Of a stretch of DNA of 20,526 nucleotides, positions 1 through 7,009 are shown piece by piece (position 1 is the first letter of the stretch; the number at the start of each line of letters is the position of its first letter). This DNA comes from DASQFQ01 sp039934455 (lineage in GTDB: Bacteria > Actinomycetota > Thermoleophilia > Solirubrobacterales > Solirubrobacteraceae): contig JBDTMF010000067.1 of the NCBI GenBank assembly GCA_039934455.1, positions 1 to 20,526 of the forward strand, in the 5' to 3' direction. The position numbers and the translations under genes are program-made. The notes under the pieces were generated by a model. The model was given only the letters and a program-made list of their open reading frames with translations, was not told the DNA's origin and made no database searches.

Positions 1-638
1 CGAAGATCCGCTACCTCGAGGACCAGAAGCTGCTGACGCCGCGCCGCACGCCGGGCGGCTACCGGCTCTACTCGGGCACCGACGTCTCGCGCCTGCGCAC
101 GATCCTGCGCCTGCAGCGCGACGAGTTCCTGCCGCTGCGGGTCATCCGCCAGGAGCTCGCGACGGGCCGCACGGAAACCGAGATCGCCTCGCCGCAGGCG
201 GGCTCGGACGCGCGCCCGGGCGCGGCGCTGCGCCGGCTCACGTTCTCCCTGCGCGCCAACAGCGCGCTCTACTCGCTCGAGGACGTGGTGGAGGAGACCG
301 GGGCGGAGCGCCGCCTGGTCAGCGAGCTCGAGGACTTCGGGATCGTGGCCGGCGAGATGCGCGGGAACGTGCGCTACTACGACGAGACCGAGCGCGAGAT
401 CATCCGTGCCGTCACCGAGCTCTCGCGCTACGGCGTGGCGGGGCGCAACCTGCGCGTGTTCAAGACCTCGGCCGAGCGCGAGTCCGGCCTGCTCCAGCAG
501 ATCCTCGCCCCGTCGCTGCGCTCGCGCAATCCCGAGCGGCGCAAGGAGGCCGTCGAGGCGCTCGAGAACCTCGCGGCGGTCGCCTCGCACCTGAAGCACC
601 TCCTGCTCGTGCGCGACCTGCGCCGCATCGCGAAGTGA
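1..638 (+). CDS. ftsR: MerR-family regulator, FtsR-like (5' partial)
   Basis: The reading frame is open from base 3 to the TGA at 636-638, so the true start lies before the window. The first visible residues (KIRYLEDQKLLTPRRTPGGY, then RLYSGTDVSRL) form the wing and second half of a MerR winged helix. QRDEFLPLRVIRQEL follows, which is typical of the actinobacterial FtsR/Rv1828 subgroup. A second conserved block (YSLEDVVEETGAERRLVSEL, then YYDETEREIIRAVTELSRYG) matches the C-terminal domain I remember for that subgroup, not the metal- or drug-binding tail of classical MerR proteins. In Corynebacterium, FtsR is reported to activate ftsZ. Only the start of the recognition helix is missing. The stop overlaps the apt GTG by 4 bp, so the two are probably co-transcribed and translationally coupled. 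The subgroup call is by recall and the role is inferred. Confidence 0.8.
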   Translation, partial: KIRYLEDQKLLTPRRTPGGYRLYSGTDVSRLRTILRLQRDEFLPLRVIRQELATGRTETEIASPQAGSDARPGAALRRLTFSLRANSALYSLEDVVEETGAERRLVSELEDFGIVAGEMRGNVRYYDETEREIIRAVTELSRYGVAGRNLRVFKTSAERESGLLQQILAPSLRSRNPERRKEAVEALENLAAVASHLKHLLLVRDLRRIAK

Positions 639-1162
639 CCGACCCCGACCTGCGGAGCCTGATCCGCGACATCCCGGACTTCCCCGTCGCCGGGATCCTG
701 TTCAAGGACATCACGCCGCTCCTGCTCGACCACGATGCGATGCGCTTCGCGGTCCGCCGGCTCGCGGACTGGGCGCGGCCGCGCGGGGTCGACTACGTGG
801 TGGCGGCCGAGGCGCGCGGGTTCATCCTCGGCGCGGCGCTCGCGCTCGAGCTCGACGCGGGCTTCGTGCCCGCCCGCAAGCCCGGCAAGCTGCCGGCCGA
901 CACGATCTCGGCCGAGTACATCCTCGAGTACGGCGTCGACGCGCTCGAGATGCACGCGGACGCGCTCGCCCACGGCGCGCGCGTGCTGATCCACGACGAC
1001 CTGCTGGCCACGGGCGGTACGGCGCGGGCGCTCGCCGAGCTGGTCGAGGAGCTGGGTGGCAGCGTCGTCGGCTTCGCGTTCCTCGTCGAGCTCGGGTTCC
1101 TCGAGGGCCGGCGGCGGCTCGAGGGCTTCGACGTCTGCGCGCTCATCGGCTACGAAGACTAA
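635..1162 (+). CDS. apt: Adenine phosphoribosyltransferase
   Basis: This 175-residue cytosolic purine-salvage enzyme converts adenine plus PRPP to AMP and pyrophosphate. It opens with the family signature for binding and dimer contacts (IPDFPVAGILFKDITPLL, residues 13-30). EARGF follows at 59-63, then the flexible-loop/hood motif YILEYGVDALEMH (95-107). The PRPP-binding motif VLIHDDLLATGGTA lies at 117-130, with the paired acidic residues and GGTA phosphate loop intact. The length is normal for the family. The GTG at 635 is chosen because it gives the expected N-terminus and overlaps the ftsR TGA as GTGA. No separate promoter is visible, so it should depend on the upstream gene's transcript. 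A hairpin begins at the last base of its stop codon. Confidence 0.96.
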   Translation: MTDPDLRSLIRDIPDFPVAGILFKDITPLLLDHDAMRFAVRRLADWARPRGVDYVVAAEARGFILGAALALELDAGFVPARKPGKLPADTISAEYILEYGVDALEMHADALAHGARVLIHDDLLATGGTARALAELVEELGGSVVGFAFLVELGFLEGRRRLEGFDVCALIGYED

Positions 1163-1199
1163 GTGGTCCCTCCAGCGGGCCCCCACCGGAGGAACCACT
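1162..1199 (+). promoter_or_regulatory. Hairpin between apt and the SRPBCC gene, enclosing the ribosome site
   Basis: AGTGGTCCCTCC (1162-1173) pairs with GGAGGAACCACT (1188-1199) in 11 of 12 positions across a 14-nt loop. The 3' arm holds the GGAGGA Shine-Dalgarno (1188-1193), eight bases before the ATG at 1201. In RNA the structure would hide that ribosome site. It could also act as a weak terminator or 3'-end stabiliser for apt, but no U-tract follows. The pairing is seen directly; the role is inferred. Confidence 0.6.
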
Positions 1200-1200
1200 G

Positions 1201-1641
1201 ATGGTCGTCCGCCGCTCCCGCACCGTCGCCGCGCCCCTCGACGACGTCTGGCAGATCGTCCGCGACCCGTACCACCTGCCGCGCTGGTGGCCCCGGACGC
1301 AGCGGGTGGAGGGCGTGAGCTCGGGCGGGTGGACGTCGGTGCTCGTGACGGACAAGGGCCGCTCGGTACGGGCGGACTACCGCGTCGAGCTGACCAAGGC
1401 CGGCGAGCGGCGGCGCTGGGCGCAGGAGGTCGCGGGGACGCCGTTCGAGAAGCTGTTCCGGGAGGTGGTCTACGAGGTCGCGTTGCTGCGCACGGACGCG
1501 GGCACCGGCGTCGCGATCGAGGTGCACCAGCGACCGGTCGGGTGGGCGCGCTTCGGCGGTGTGATGCTGCGGCGCGCGGCGAAGACCCAGCTCGACGACG
1601 CGCTCAAGGGGCTGGCCGGGCTGCTCGAGGGCGGGACGTGA
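1201..1641 (+). CDS. SRPBCC-family (polyketide cyclase/START-like) protein
   Basis: This 146-residue protein has the SRPBCC pattern. It opens with RRSRTVAAPLDDVWQIVRDP, where a beta strand is followed by the 'APxDxVWxxV.DP' helix. WPRTQRVEG, a central antiparallel sheet and a long C-terminal helix (RRAAKTQLDDALKGLAGLLE) follow. The fold makes a deep hydrophobic cavity for lipids or other apolar ligands. No ligand or reaction can be read from the sequence. The ATG at 1201 has a strong GGAGGA ribosome site, which lies inside a hairpin. The stop overlaps the next gene's GTG by 4 bp, so it is probably translated together with the FAD-dependent oxidase. A shared lipid substrate is a guess from this pairing. 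Confidence 0.82.
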   Translation: MVVRRSRTVAAPLDDVWQIVRDPYHLPRWWPRTQRVEGVSSGGWTSVLVTDKGRSVRADYRVELTKAGERRRWAQEVAGTPFEKLFREVVYEVALLRTDAGTGVAIEVHQRPVGWARFGGVMLRRAAKTQLDDALKGLAGLLEGGT

Positions 1642-3263
1642 CCCGCGAGGGCGTGTTCTGGGGCTGGGGCGAGGCCGGCGCCGGGCCTACGCTCCCCGAT
1701 CACGCGGCGGGCTTCCTGCGCTCCGCGCTGGGCGTCGAGGGCGCCGTCGTCTCCCGCCCGGTGGCGCTCGAGGAGGTGCGACTGGCGCCATCGGAGCTGT
1801 CGGGCGCGGCGCGGGCGCGGCTCGCCGCGATCGTGGGGGAGGAGCACGTCCGCGACGACGCCGCGGCGCGCGCCGGCCGCTGCCGCGGCAAGTCCTATCT
1901 CGACCTCCTGCGCCAGCGCGCGGGCGACTGCGAGGACGCGCCGGACGCGGTGGTGGCGCCGGGTGACGCGGGCGAGGCCCAGCAGGTGATCTCCGCGTGC
2001 AGCGAGGAGGGGATCGCGGTCGTGCCCTACGGCGGGGGTACGAGCGTGGTCGGCGGCCTTGAGCCGCTGCGCGGCCGCTTTGGCGCGCTGATCTCGCTCG
2101 ACGTCGGGCGGCTCGAGGGCCTGCTGTCGTTCGACGAGCGCGCGCAGACCGCGTGGCTGGGCGGCGGGACGCGGCTGCCGGAGGCCGACCACGCGCTCGC
2201 GCGGCACGGCTACACGCTCGCCCATACGCCGCAGAGCTACGAGTGGGCGACGGTCGGCGGCTGCGTCGCCACGCGCTCGGCCGGCCAGTCCTCGACCGGC
2301 CACGGACGGATCGGGGAGAACGTGGTCGCGCTGCGCTGCGCCACGCCGGTCGGCGAGCTGGCCACGCTGGCCGTGCCGGCGACGGCGGCCGGGCCGTCGC
2401 TGAAGGAGCTCGTGATCGGCTCCGAGGGGATGCTGGGCGTGCTCACGAGCGTCGGGCTGCGCGTCTTCCCGCAGCCGGCCGCGCGGCGCTACGAGGGCTG
2501 GTTCATGCGCTCCTTCGCGGAGGGCGCCGACGCGCTGCGCCGGGTCGTGCAGGCGGGGATCGAGCCCGACGTCGCCCGGCTCTCCGACGAGGCCGAGACG
2601 AGGATGGGGCAGGCGCTGGGCGGGACGGGCGGGCTCAAGGGCCAGGCGGGCCGGGCGCTGCTGCGCACGCGCGGATACTCCGACGGCTGCCTGCTGATCT
2701 GCGGCTGGGAGGACGACGCCGAGGCGATCGCGCGCCGGCGGGCTCCCGCGGCGCGGCTGTTGCGGCGCGCGGGCGCGATGCCGGTGGGGGAGGGGCCGGG
2801 GCGCGGCTGGCTCGCCTCCCGCTACGCGGGCCCGCACCTGCGCGACGAACTGCTGGACCGCGGCGTGCTCGTCGAGACGCTGGAGACGGCGACGACGTGG
2901 TCGAATCTCGAGGCGCTGAAGGGGGCGGTGACGCACGCGTTGCAGAGCACGCTGGGCGCGCCGCTCGTGCTGTGCCACATCTCCCATCTCTACGCGACCG
3001 GCGCATCGCTGTACTTCACCGCGCTCGCGGCGCAGGACGCCGGGGATCCCTTCGGCCAGTGGCGGCGGGCGAAGGGCGCGGCGATGGACGCGATCGTCGC
3101 GGCCGGGGGCACGATCTCGCACCACCACGCCGTCGGCGCGGACCACACGCCGTGGATGCCGGCCGAGGTGGGCGTGCTCGGGCACGACGTGCTGCGGGTG
3201 CTCAAGGAGCGCTGCGACCCGGCCGGGGTGATGAACCCGGGGAAGGTCCTGGCGCTGCGCTAG
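1638..3263 (+). CDS. FAD-binding oxidase related to alkyldihydroxyacetonephosphate synthase
   Basis: This 541-residue flavoprotein has the vanillyl-alcohol-oxidase (PCMH) layout. A lead segment holds the AGPS-like GKSYLDLLRQR (residues 84-94). The FAD domain spans about 102-277, with PYGGGTSVVGG (130-140) for the pyrophosphate and GSEGMLGVLTSVGLRVFP (261-278). A C-terminal cap contains SHHHAVGADHTPW (494-506) and ends in CDPAGVMNPGKVLALR. The triple histidine matches the AGPS active site. AGPS swaps the acyl group of acyl-DHAP for a fatty alcohol in ether-lipid synthesis; bacterial homologues also include uncharacterised oxidases, so the substrate is unproven. The GTG at 1638 overlaps the preceding TGA (GTGA). 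The open frame runs upstream to 1056, but that stretch is antisense-like coding noise across apt and the SRPBCC gene. The stop TAG shares CTAG with the convergent gene. Confidence 0.86.
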   Translation: MTREGVFWGWGEAGAGPTLPDHAAGFLRSALGVEGAVVSRPVALEEVRLAPSELSGAARARLAAIVGEEHVRDDAAARAGRCRGKSYLDLLRQRAGDCEDAPDAVVAPGDAGEAQQVISACSEEGIAVVPYGGGTSVVGGLEPLRGRFGALISLDVGRLEGLLSFDERAQTAWLGGGTRLPEADHALARHGYTLAHTPQSYEWATVGGCVATRSAGQSSTGHGRIGENVVALRCATPVGELATLAVPATAAGPSLKELVIGSEGMLGVLTSVGLRVFPQPAARRYEGWFMRSFAEGADALRRVVQAGIEPDVARLSDEAETRMGQALGGTGGLKGQAGRALLRTRGYSDGCLLICGWEDDAEAIARRRAPAARLLRRAGAMPVGEGPGRGWLASRYAGPHLRDELLDRGVLVETLETATTWSNLEALKGAVTHALQSTLGAPLVLCHISHLYATGASLYFTALAAQDAGDPFGQWRRAKGAAMDAIVAAGGTISHHHAVGADHTPWMPAEVGVLGHDVLRVLKERCDPAGVMNPGKVLALR

Positions 3264-4354
3264 CCGGAGGCGCTCGGCAGCGTGCCGACGAGCACGACCG
3301 GGCCGGGCTTCTTCGCGGTCCCGCTGCTCTCGCGCGACACCACCACCTGCTTGAAGGTGGCCAGCCAGCGCGGGAACTTGGCGAGGTCCTCGGTGCGCGG
3401 GCCGGTGGTGCCGAGCTTGCCGTCGGAGGTGACGGGCTGTGCGAAGCCGAGCCGCTGCGACGCGCCGCCGGGGCTCGTGAACCAGACGGCGTAGGCCTCG
3501 TTGGCCTGGTTCGGTGCCACGCCCGTGCCCTCGAGCGTGAAGGCGAGCTGCTGCTGGGCGGTGTAAAGACGCATGACACCGATCCCCTTGGACCCGTTGG
3601 CGCCCTTGAGCGCGATCTGGCCGACTGGCGCCGGGGTGGCCGAGGCGGTCGGCGTCGCGGTGGCCTTCGCGGCGCTCGTGGACGGGGACTTGTCGTCCCC
3701 CTTGAAGACGAACAGCACGAGTACGACGACGACGATCGCGAGCACGCCGAGCCCGATCAGCAGCGCCCCGCCGAGGCGCGATGACGCGGCGACGACCGCG
3801 GTCGGGCCGGGCGCGGCCGGCCCGGCAGCCGCGGGTGTGCGCGGCTTGTCGCGCAGCGGGCGCGGACGCGGAGCGGGCGCGTCCGGCGTGTCGCCGACGG
3901 GTGAGCCGGGCGTGAGCGTGTCGTCGCGGGCCTCGTCCGATGCGGTCACGGCGGGGATCGCCCCTTCGCTTGCGGCCGCTTCGGCCGGTGTCTCCTTCGG
4001 CTTCTCCTGCTTCACGTCCGGGAGCTCCGGCAGCGTCGCGCCGTTGACGTCCGCGAGCTGGGCCCGCACGGTCTCGGCCCACTCGCGCGCGCCGTTCGAG
4101 CCGCGCAGCAGCCGCCGCGTCGCCTGGCGCGGCTTGCCGTTCTGCTGGCCGAGCAGGAAGTCGGCGATCTGGGCGAGCTTGTCGGCCGGCAGCTCGACGT
4201 CGGGGGCGAGGGCGGAGAGGCCGGAGTGCGCGCGGGCGCGGACCGCGTCCTCCGAGATGTTCAGCAGCTCGGCGATCTGCGCGTACGAGCGGTCTCGCTG
4301 GAGGACGAGCTGGACGACGGCGCGCTGGTCTGGGGCAAGGGCGGTGAGCGGCAT
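3260..4354 (-). CDS. Membrane protein: sigma-70 region 4 HTH fused to anti-sigma-K-like domain
   Basis: This 364-residue protein has three parts. Residues 3-50 are a sigma-70 region 4 helix-turn-helix (ALAPDQRAVVQLVLQRDRSY, then AQIAELLNISEDAVRARA). A proline/alanine-rich linker follows to about 193. One hydrophobic segment (LGGALLIGLGVLAIVVVVLVLFVF, 194-217) precedes a lysine/aspartate-rich, then Thr/Ala/Pro-rich stalk. Residues 245-364 resemble the outside domain of RskA-type anti-sigma-K factors (YAVWFTSPGG, and KKPGPVVLVGTLPSASG at the end). No sigma region 2 is present, so it cannot be a conventional sigma factor. The layout suggests a membrane-held DNA-binding or sigma-interacting regulator with the sensor outside; that role is inferred. 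The start is the first ATG, 12 nt after a TACCCT hexamer. It is divergent from the thioesterase and convergent with the oxidase. Confidence 0.78.
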   Translation of the reverse strand: MPLTALAPDQRAVVQLVLQRDRSYAQIAELLNISEDAVRARAHSGLSALAPDVELPADKLAQIADFLLGQQNGKPRQATRRLLRGSNGAREWAETVRAQLADVNGATLPELPDVKQEKPKETPAEAAASEGAIPAVTASDEARDDTLTPGSPVGDTPDAPAPRPRPLRDKPRTPAAAGPAAPGPTAVVAASSRLGGALLIGLGVLAIVVVVLVLFVFKGDDKSPSTSAAKATATPTASATPAPVGQIALKGANGSKGIGVMRLYTAQQQLAFTLEGTGVAPNQANEAYAVWFTSPGGASQRLGFAQPVTSDGKLGTTGPRTEDLAKFPRWLATFKQVVVSRESSGTAKKPGPVVLVGTLPSASG

Positions 4355-4366
4355 GAGCGGGTGCTG

Positions 4367-4376
4367 AGGGTAGTGT
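4367..4376. promoter_or_regulatory. Overlapping divergent -10 elements
   Basis: On the plus strand TAGTGT (4371-4376) lies exactly 7 nt before the GTG at 4384, as in leaderless actinobacterial transcripts. On the minus strand TACCCT (4372-4367) lies 12 nt before the ATG at 4354. The two hexamers share the TA step at 4371-4372, so polymerase should not open both directions at once. No clear -35 is seen on either side. Confidence 0.5.
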
Positions 4377-4383
4377 GCCGCCC

Positions 4384-4782
4384 GTGTCTAAAGAGCAGTT
4401 CCCCCTCCAGATCGTGGGCTTCGACGCCCTCTACGGCCTCGAGATCCTCTCGCTGGGCGACGAGGAGGCGACGGCGCGCGTGGCGGTCAGCGACGACGTC
4501 AAGCAGCCCGCCGGGCTCGTCCACGGCGGCGTGTACGCCTCGATCGCCGAGAGCCTGACCTCGTTCGCGACCTGGAAGGCCGTCAGCGAGGACGGGATGT
4601 CGGCCCAGGGCCTCTCCAACCAGACGAGCTTCCTGCGACCGATCCTCGAGGGCACGATCCACGCCACCGCCCGCCGCCGCCATCGCGGCCGCACGACCTG
4701 GGTCTGGGAGGTCGACATCACCGACGACGAGGGCCGCCTGTGCGCGCTCGTCCGGATGACGGTGGCCGTGCGGCGACCGTAG
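4384..4782 (+). CDS. Hotdog-fold thioesterase, PaaI/YdiI-like
   Basis: This 132-residue protein has the 4HBT signature QPAGLVHGGVYASIAESLTS (about residues 41-60). It carries the HGG turn that binds the thioester carbonyl and a downstream glutamate in the position of the catalytic acid. A SNQTSFLRPI strand and the RRRHRGRTTWVWEVDITDDEG strand pair follow, as in PaaI/MenI-type acyl-CoA thioesterases. Such enzymes hydrolyse aromatic or small acyl-CoA esters in the cytosol; the substrate cannot be read here. A GTG three codons upstream (4375) is in frame but falls inside the TAGTGT -10. The GTG at 4384 is therefore preferred as a leaderless start. It is convergent with nadE, and a short inverted repeat spans both stop codons. 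Confidence 0.85.
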   Translation: MSKEQFPLQIVGFDALYGLEILSLGDEEATARVAVSDDVKQPAGLVHGGVYASIAESLTSFATWKAVSEDGMSAQGLSNQTSFLRPILEGTIHATARRRHRGRTTWVWEVDITDDEGRLCALVRMTVAVRRP

Positions 4783-4797
4783 ACGACTGATCGTCTA
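4780..4797. terminator. Inverted repeat across the convergent thioesterase/nadE stops
   Basis: TAGACGA (4780-4786) and TCGTCTA (4791-4797) are a perfect 7-bp inverted repeat around a CTGA loop. Each arm starts with the stop codon of one of the convergent genes. The small hairpin could help end transcripts from both sides, but it has no U-tract and is not GC-rich for this genome, so the terminator role is weak. Confidence 0.35.
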
Positions 4798-6531
4798 GCC
4801 GCGGTACAGGTTCGTGATCGGCATGCGCCGGTCACGGCCGAACGCGCGCGGGGTGATCTTGATCCCGGGCGGCGCCTGGCGGCGCTTGTACTCGGCGCGG
4901 TCGACCAGCGCGATCACGCGGTCGATCGCCTCCGCCGGCAGCCCGATCAGCTCGAGCTGCTCGCGGTCGGCGTCCTCTTCGATGTAGGCCTCGAGGATCT
5001 TGTCGAGCGTGTCGTAGTCGGGCAGCGAGTCGGTGTCCGCCTGGCCCTCGCGCAGCTCGGCGCTCGGCGGCCGCGTCACGATCGTCTCGGGCACCGGGCT
5101 CTCCGGGTCGCGCTCGCCGCGGAAGGCGACGAGCCGGTAGACGAGCGTCTTCGGCACGTCCTTGATGACCGCGAAGCCGCCCGCGGAGTCGCCGTAGAGC
5201 GTCGAGTAGCCGACCGAGTTCTCCGACTTGTTGCCGGTCGTCAGGACGATCCAGCCGAACTTGTTGGAGAGCGCCATCAGGAGGTTGCCGCGGATCCGCG
5301 CCTGCAGGTTCTCCTCGGTGATGTCGGGCTCGCGGTCCTCGAAGGCGCGGGCGAGCAGCTCGTCGTAGACCTCCATCGCCGGCCCGATCGGGATCTCGAG
5401 CAGCTCGACGCCGAGGTTGGCGGCAAGCGTGTGCGCATCGCCGCGCGTGTCCTCGGAGGAGAAGCGCGAGGGCATGGTCACGCACGTCACGCGGTCTGCC
5501 CCGAGGGCGTCGACCGCGACGAGGGCCACGAGCGACGAGTCGATGCCGCCCGAGAGCCCGAGCACGACCCGCTCGAACCCGTTCTTCTCCACGTAGTCGC
5601 GGGTCCCGAGGACGAGCGCCGCGTAGACCTCGGCCTCGGGCTCGAGCAGGGGGGAGACCTCCCCGCCGAGCCGCTCGATCGCGGGTCGCTCGGCCCGCTC
5701 GACGCGGCCGAAGTGGCGGACGTCGGGCAGCGCGCGCCGCACGGGCGGGCGCAGCCGCGTGTCACGCAGGCGCGCGGTCACGGCCGCCTGGACGTCGATG
5801 TTCGCGAGCACGAGCCCCTCGGCGAACTGCGGCCCTCGCGCGATCACCTCGCCCTCGTGGTCGACGACGAGCGAATGACCGTCGAACACGAGCTCGTCCT
5901 GCCCCCCGACGAGGTTGCAGAAGGCGACCACGCAGAGGTTGTCGCGGGCGCGCTGCGCGATCATCCGCTCGCGCTCGACGCCCTTGTTGCGGTGGTACGG
6001 CGAGGCGGACAGGTTCACGATCAGCGACGCGCCCGCCAGCGACTCGTCGGACTCGGGCGGCCCGGGGCTCCAGATGTCCTCGCAGATCGTCAGCCCGATC
6101 CGCACGTCCCCGAAGTCGATCACGGCGCCGCCGCCGCCCGACTGGAAGTAGCGCTCCTCGTCGAAGACGCCGTAGTTGGGCAGGTGGGTCTTGCGGTAGA
6201 TCGCGACGATCTCGCCGTCGGCGAGCACGGCGCAGGCGTTGTAGACGTCCTCCGTGCGCTCCGGGAAGCCGACGAGCGCCACGATGCCGTGCGTGTCGGC
6301 CGCCAGCGCGTCGAGGGCCCCGCGAGCCCTGCGCAGGAAATGCTCCTTGAGCAGCAGGTCCTCGGGCGGGTAGCCGGTCAGCGCGAGCTCGGGGAAGAGG
6401 ACGAGCTCGGCGCCGGCCTTGCGCGCGGCCACCGTGCGTTCGCGGATGATCGCGGCGTTGCCCTCGATGTCGCCCACGCGGGCGTCGATCTGCGCGAGCG
6501 CGAGGCGCAGGGGTTTCAGGCGGCCGGCCAC
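4795..6531 (-). CDS. nadE: Glutamine-dependent NAD+ synthetase
   Basis: This 578-residue two-domain enzyme amidates deamido-NAD to NAD+ using ammonia from glutamine. The N-terminal nitrilase-fold glutaminase has the full triad: Glu48 in FPELALTGYPPEDLLL, Lys114 in YRKTHLPNYGVFDE and Cys150 in LTICEDIW. The C-terminal synthetase has the ATP-pyrophosphatase loop SGGIDSSLVALVAV (from residue 327) and the TTGNKSENSVGYSTLYGDSA segment. It ends at the usual PITNLYRG. The length is close to that of actinobacterial NadE. The GTG at 6531 gives the expected start and lies 4 nt after the stop of the DUF3105-like gene. I see no Shine-Dalgarno, so it is probably translated by coupling as the last gene of the WS/DGAT transcript. 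Confidence 0.97.
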   Translation of the reverse strand: MAGRLKPLRLALAQIDARVGDIEGNAAIIRERTVAARKAGAELVLFPELALTGYPPEDLLLKEHFLRRARGALDALAADTHGIVALVGFPERTEDVYNACAVLADGEIVAIYRKTHLPNYGVFDEERYFQSGGGGAVIDFGDVRIGLTICEDIWSPGPPESDESLAGASLIVNLSASPYHRNKGVERERMIAQRARDNLCVVAFCNLVGGQDELVFDGHSLVVDHEGEVIARGPQFAEGLVLANIDVQAAVTARLRDTRLRPPVRRALPDVRHFGRVERAERPAIERLGGEVSPLLEPEAEVYAALVLGTRDYVEKNGFERVVLGLSGGIDSSLVALVAVDALGADRVTCVTMPSRFSSEDTRGDAHTLAANLGVELLEIPIGPAMEVYDELLARAFEDREPDITEENLQARIRGNLLMALSNKFGWIVLTTGNKSENSVGYSTLYGDSAGGFAVIKDVPKTLVYRLVAFRGERDPESPVPETIVTRPPSAELREGQADTDSLPDYDTLDKILEAYIEEDADREQLELIGLPAEAIDRVIALVDRAEYKRRQAPPGIKITPRAFGRDRRMPITNLYRG

Positions 6532-6535
6532 GGCG

Positions 6536-7009
6536 TCAATCTTGGCAGGGCTTCGGGGCGCCCTCGCCCAGCCACGCCTCGGTGAACGCGCGCAGCTGGG
6601 CGTCCGCGGCGGACTGCGAGCGCAGCCGCCGCCCCCACGCGAGCGCCTCCACGCCGGAGGGCGCTCCGGGGGCGAGGATCACGGCCTGCCCGGCCGCGGC
6701 GATCTCGGCGTCGAACGGGCCGGTGAGCTCGTCCTGGAGCTGGCGCAGTGCACCCGGAGGGCGAGCGCCGCGGTAGCGCAGCACGACGTTGCCGAGCGCG
6801 AGCGCGTGGCGAAGCTGGTGAGGGCTGAGCGTGTGCTCGTCGTGCGCGATCGTGGCGGCCCTGGCCGGGCAGCGGGTCGTGACCTTCTCGCCCGGCGCGG
6901 CCGCCTTCTCGACCCCGGCGTCGTCACGCGACTGCAGCAGCAGGACCGCGCCGGCCACCGCAGCGACGGCGAGCACCACCACCACCAGCGCGCCGAACAG
7001 GCGCTTCAC
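6536..7009 (-). CDS. DUF3105-like membrane-anchored protein
   Basis: This 157-residue protein begins with a single hydrophobic helix (LFGALVVVVLAVAAVAGAVL, residues 4-23) that should act as an uncleaved anchor or signal. The rest is predicted outside. Three stretches match the DUF3105 pattern I remember: LSPHQLRHALALGNVVLRYR, then AVILAPGAPSG, then EALAWGRRLRSQSAADAQLR. It is shorter than usual and lacks the early 'PPTSGPHY' region, so it is a divergent or reduced member. The family has no established function that I can name. The GTG at 7009 overlaps the acyltransferase TGA (GTGA), indicating coupling. Two cysteines (C47 and near the C-terminal CQD) could form a disulfide. Confidence 0.65.
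   Translation of the reverse strand: MKRLFGALVVVVLAVAAVAGAVLLLQSRDDAGVEKAAAPGEKVTTRCPARAATIAHDEHTLSPHQLRHALALGNVVLRYRGARPPGALRQLQDELTGPFDAEIAAAGQAVILAPGAPSGVEALAWGRRLRSQSAADAQLRAFTEAWLGEGAPKPCQD

Noticed and set aside
1470..4082. Long open frame of 870 codons on the minus strand across the oxidase gene
   Set aside because: It is the mirror frame of high-GC coding DNA, is Arg/Pro/Ala-rich with no domain, and overlaps two well-supported genes.
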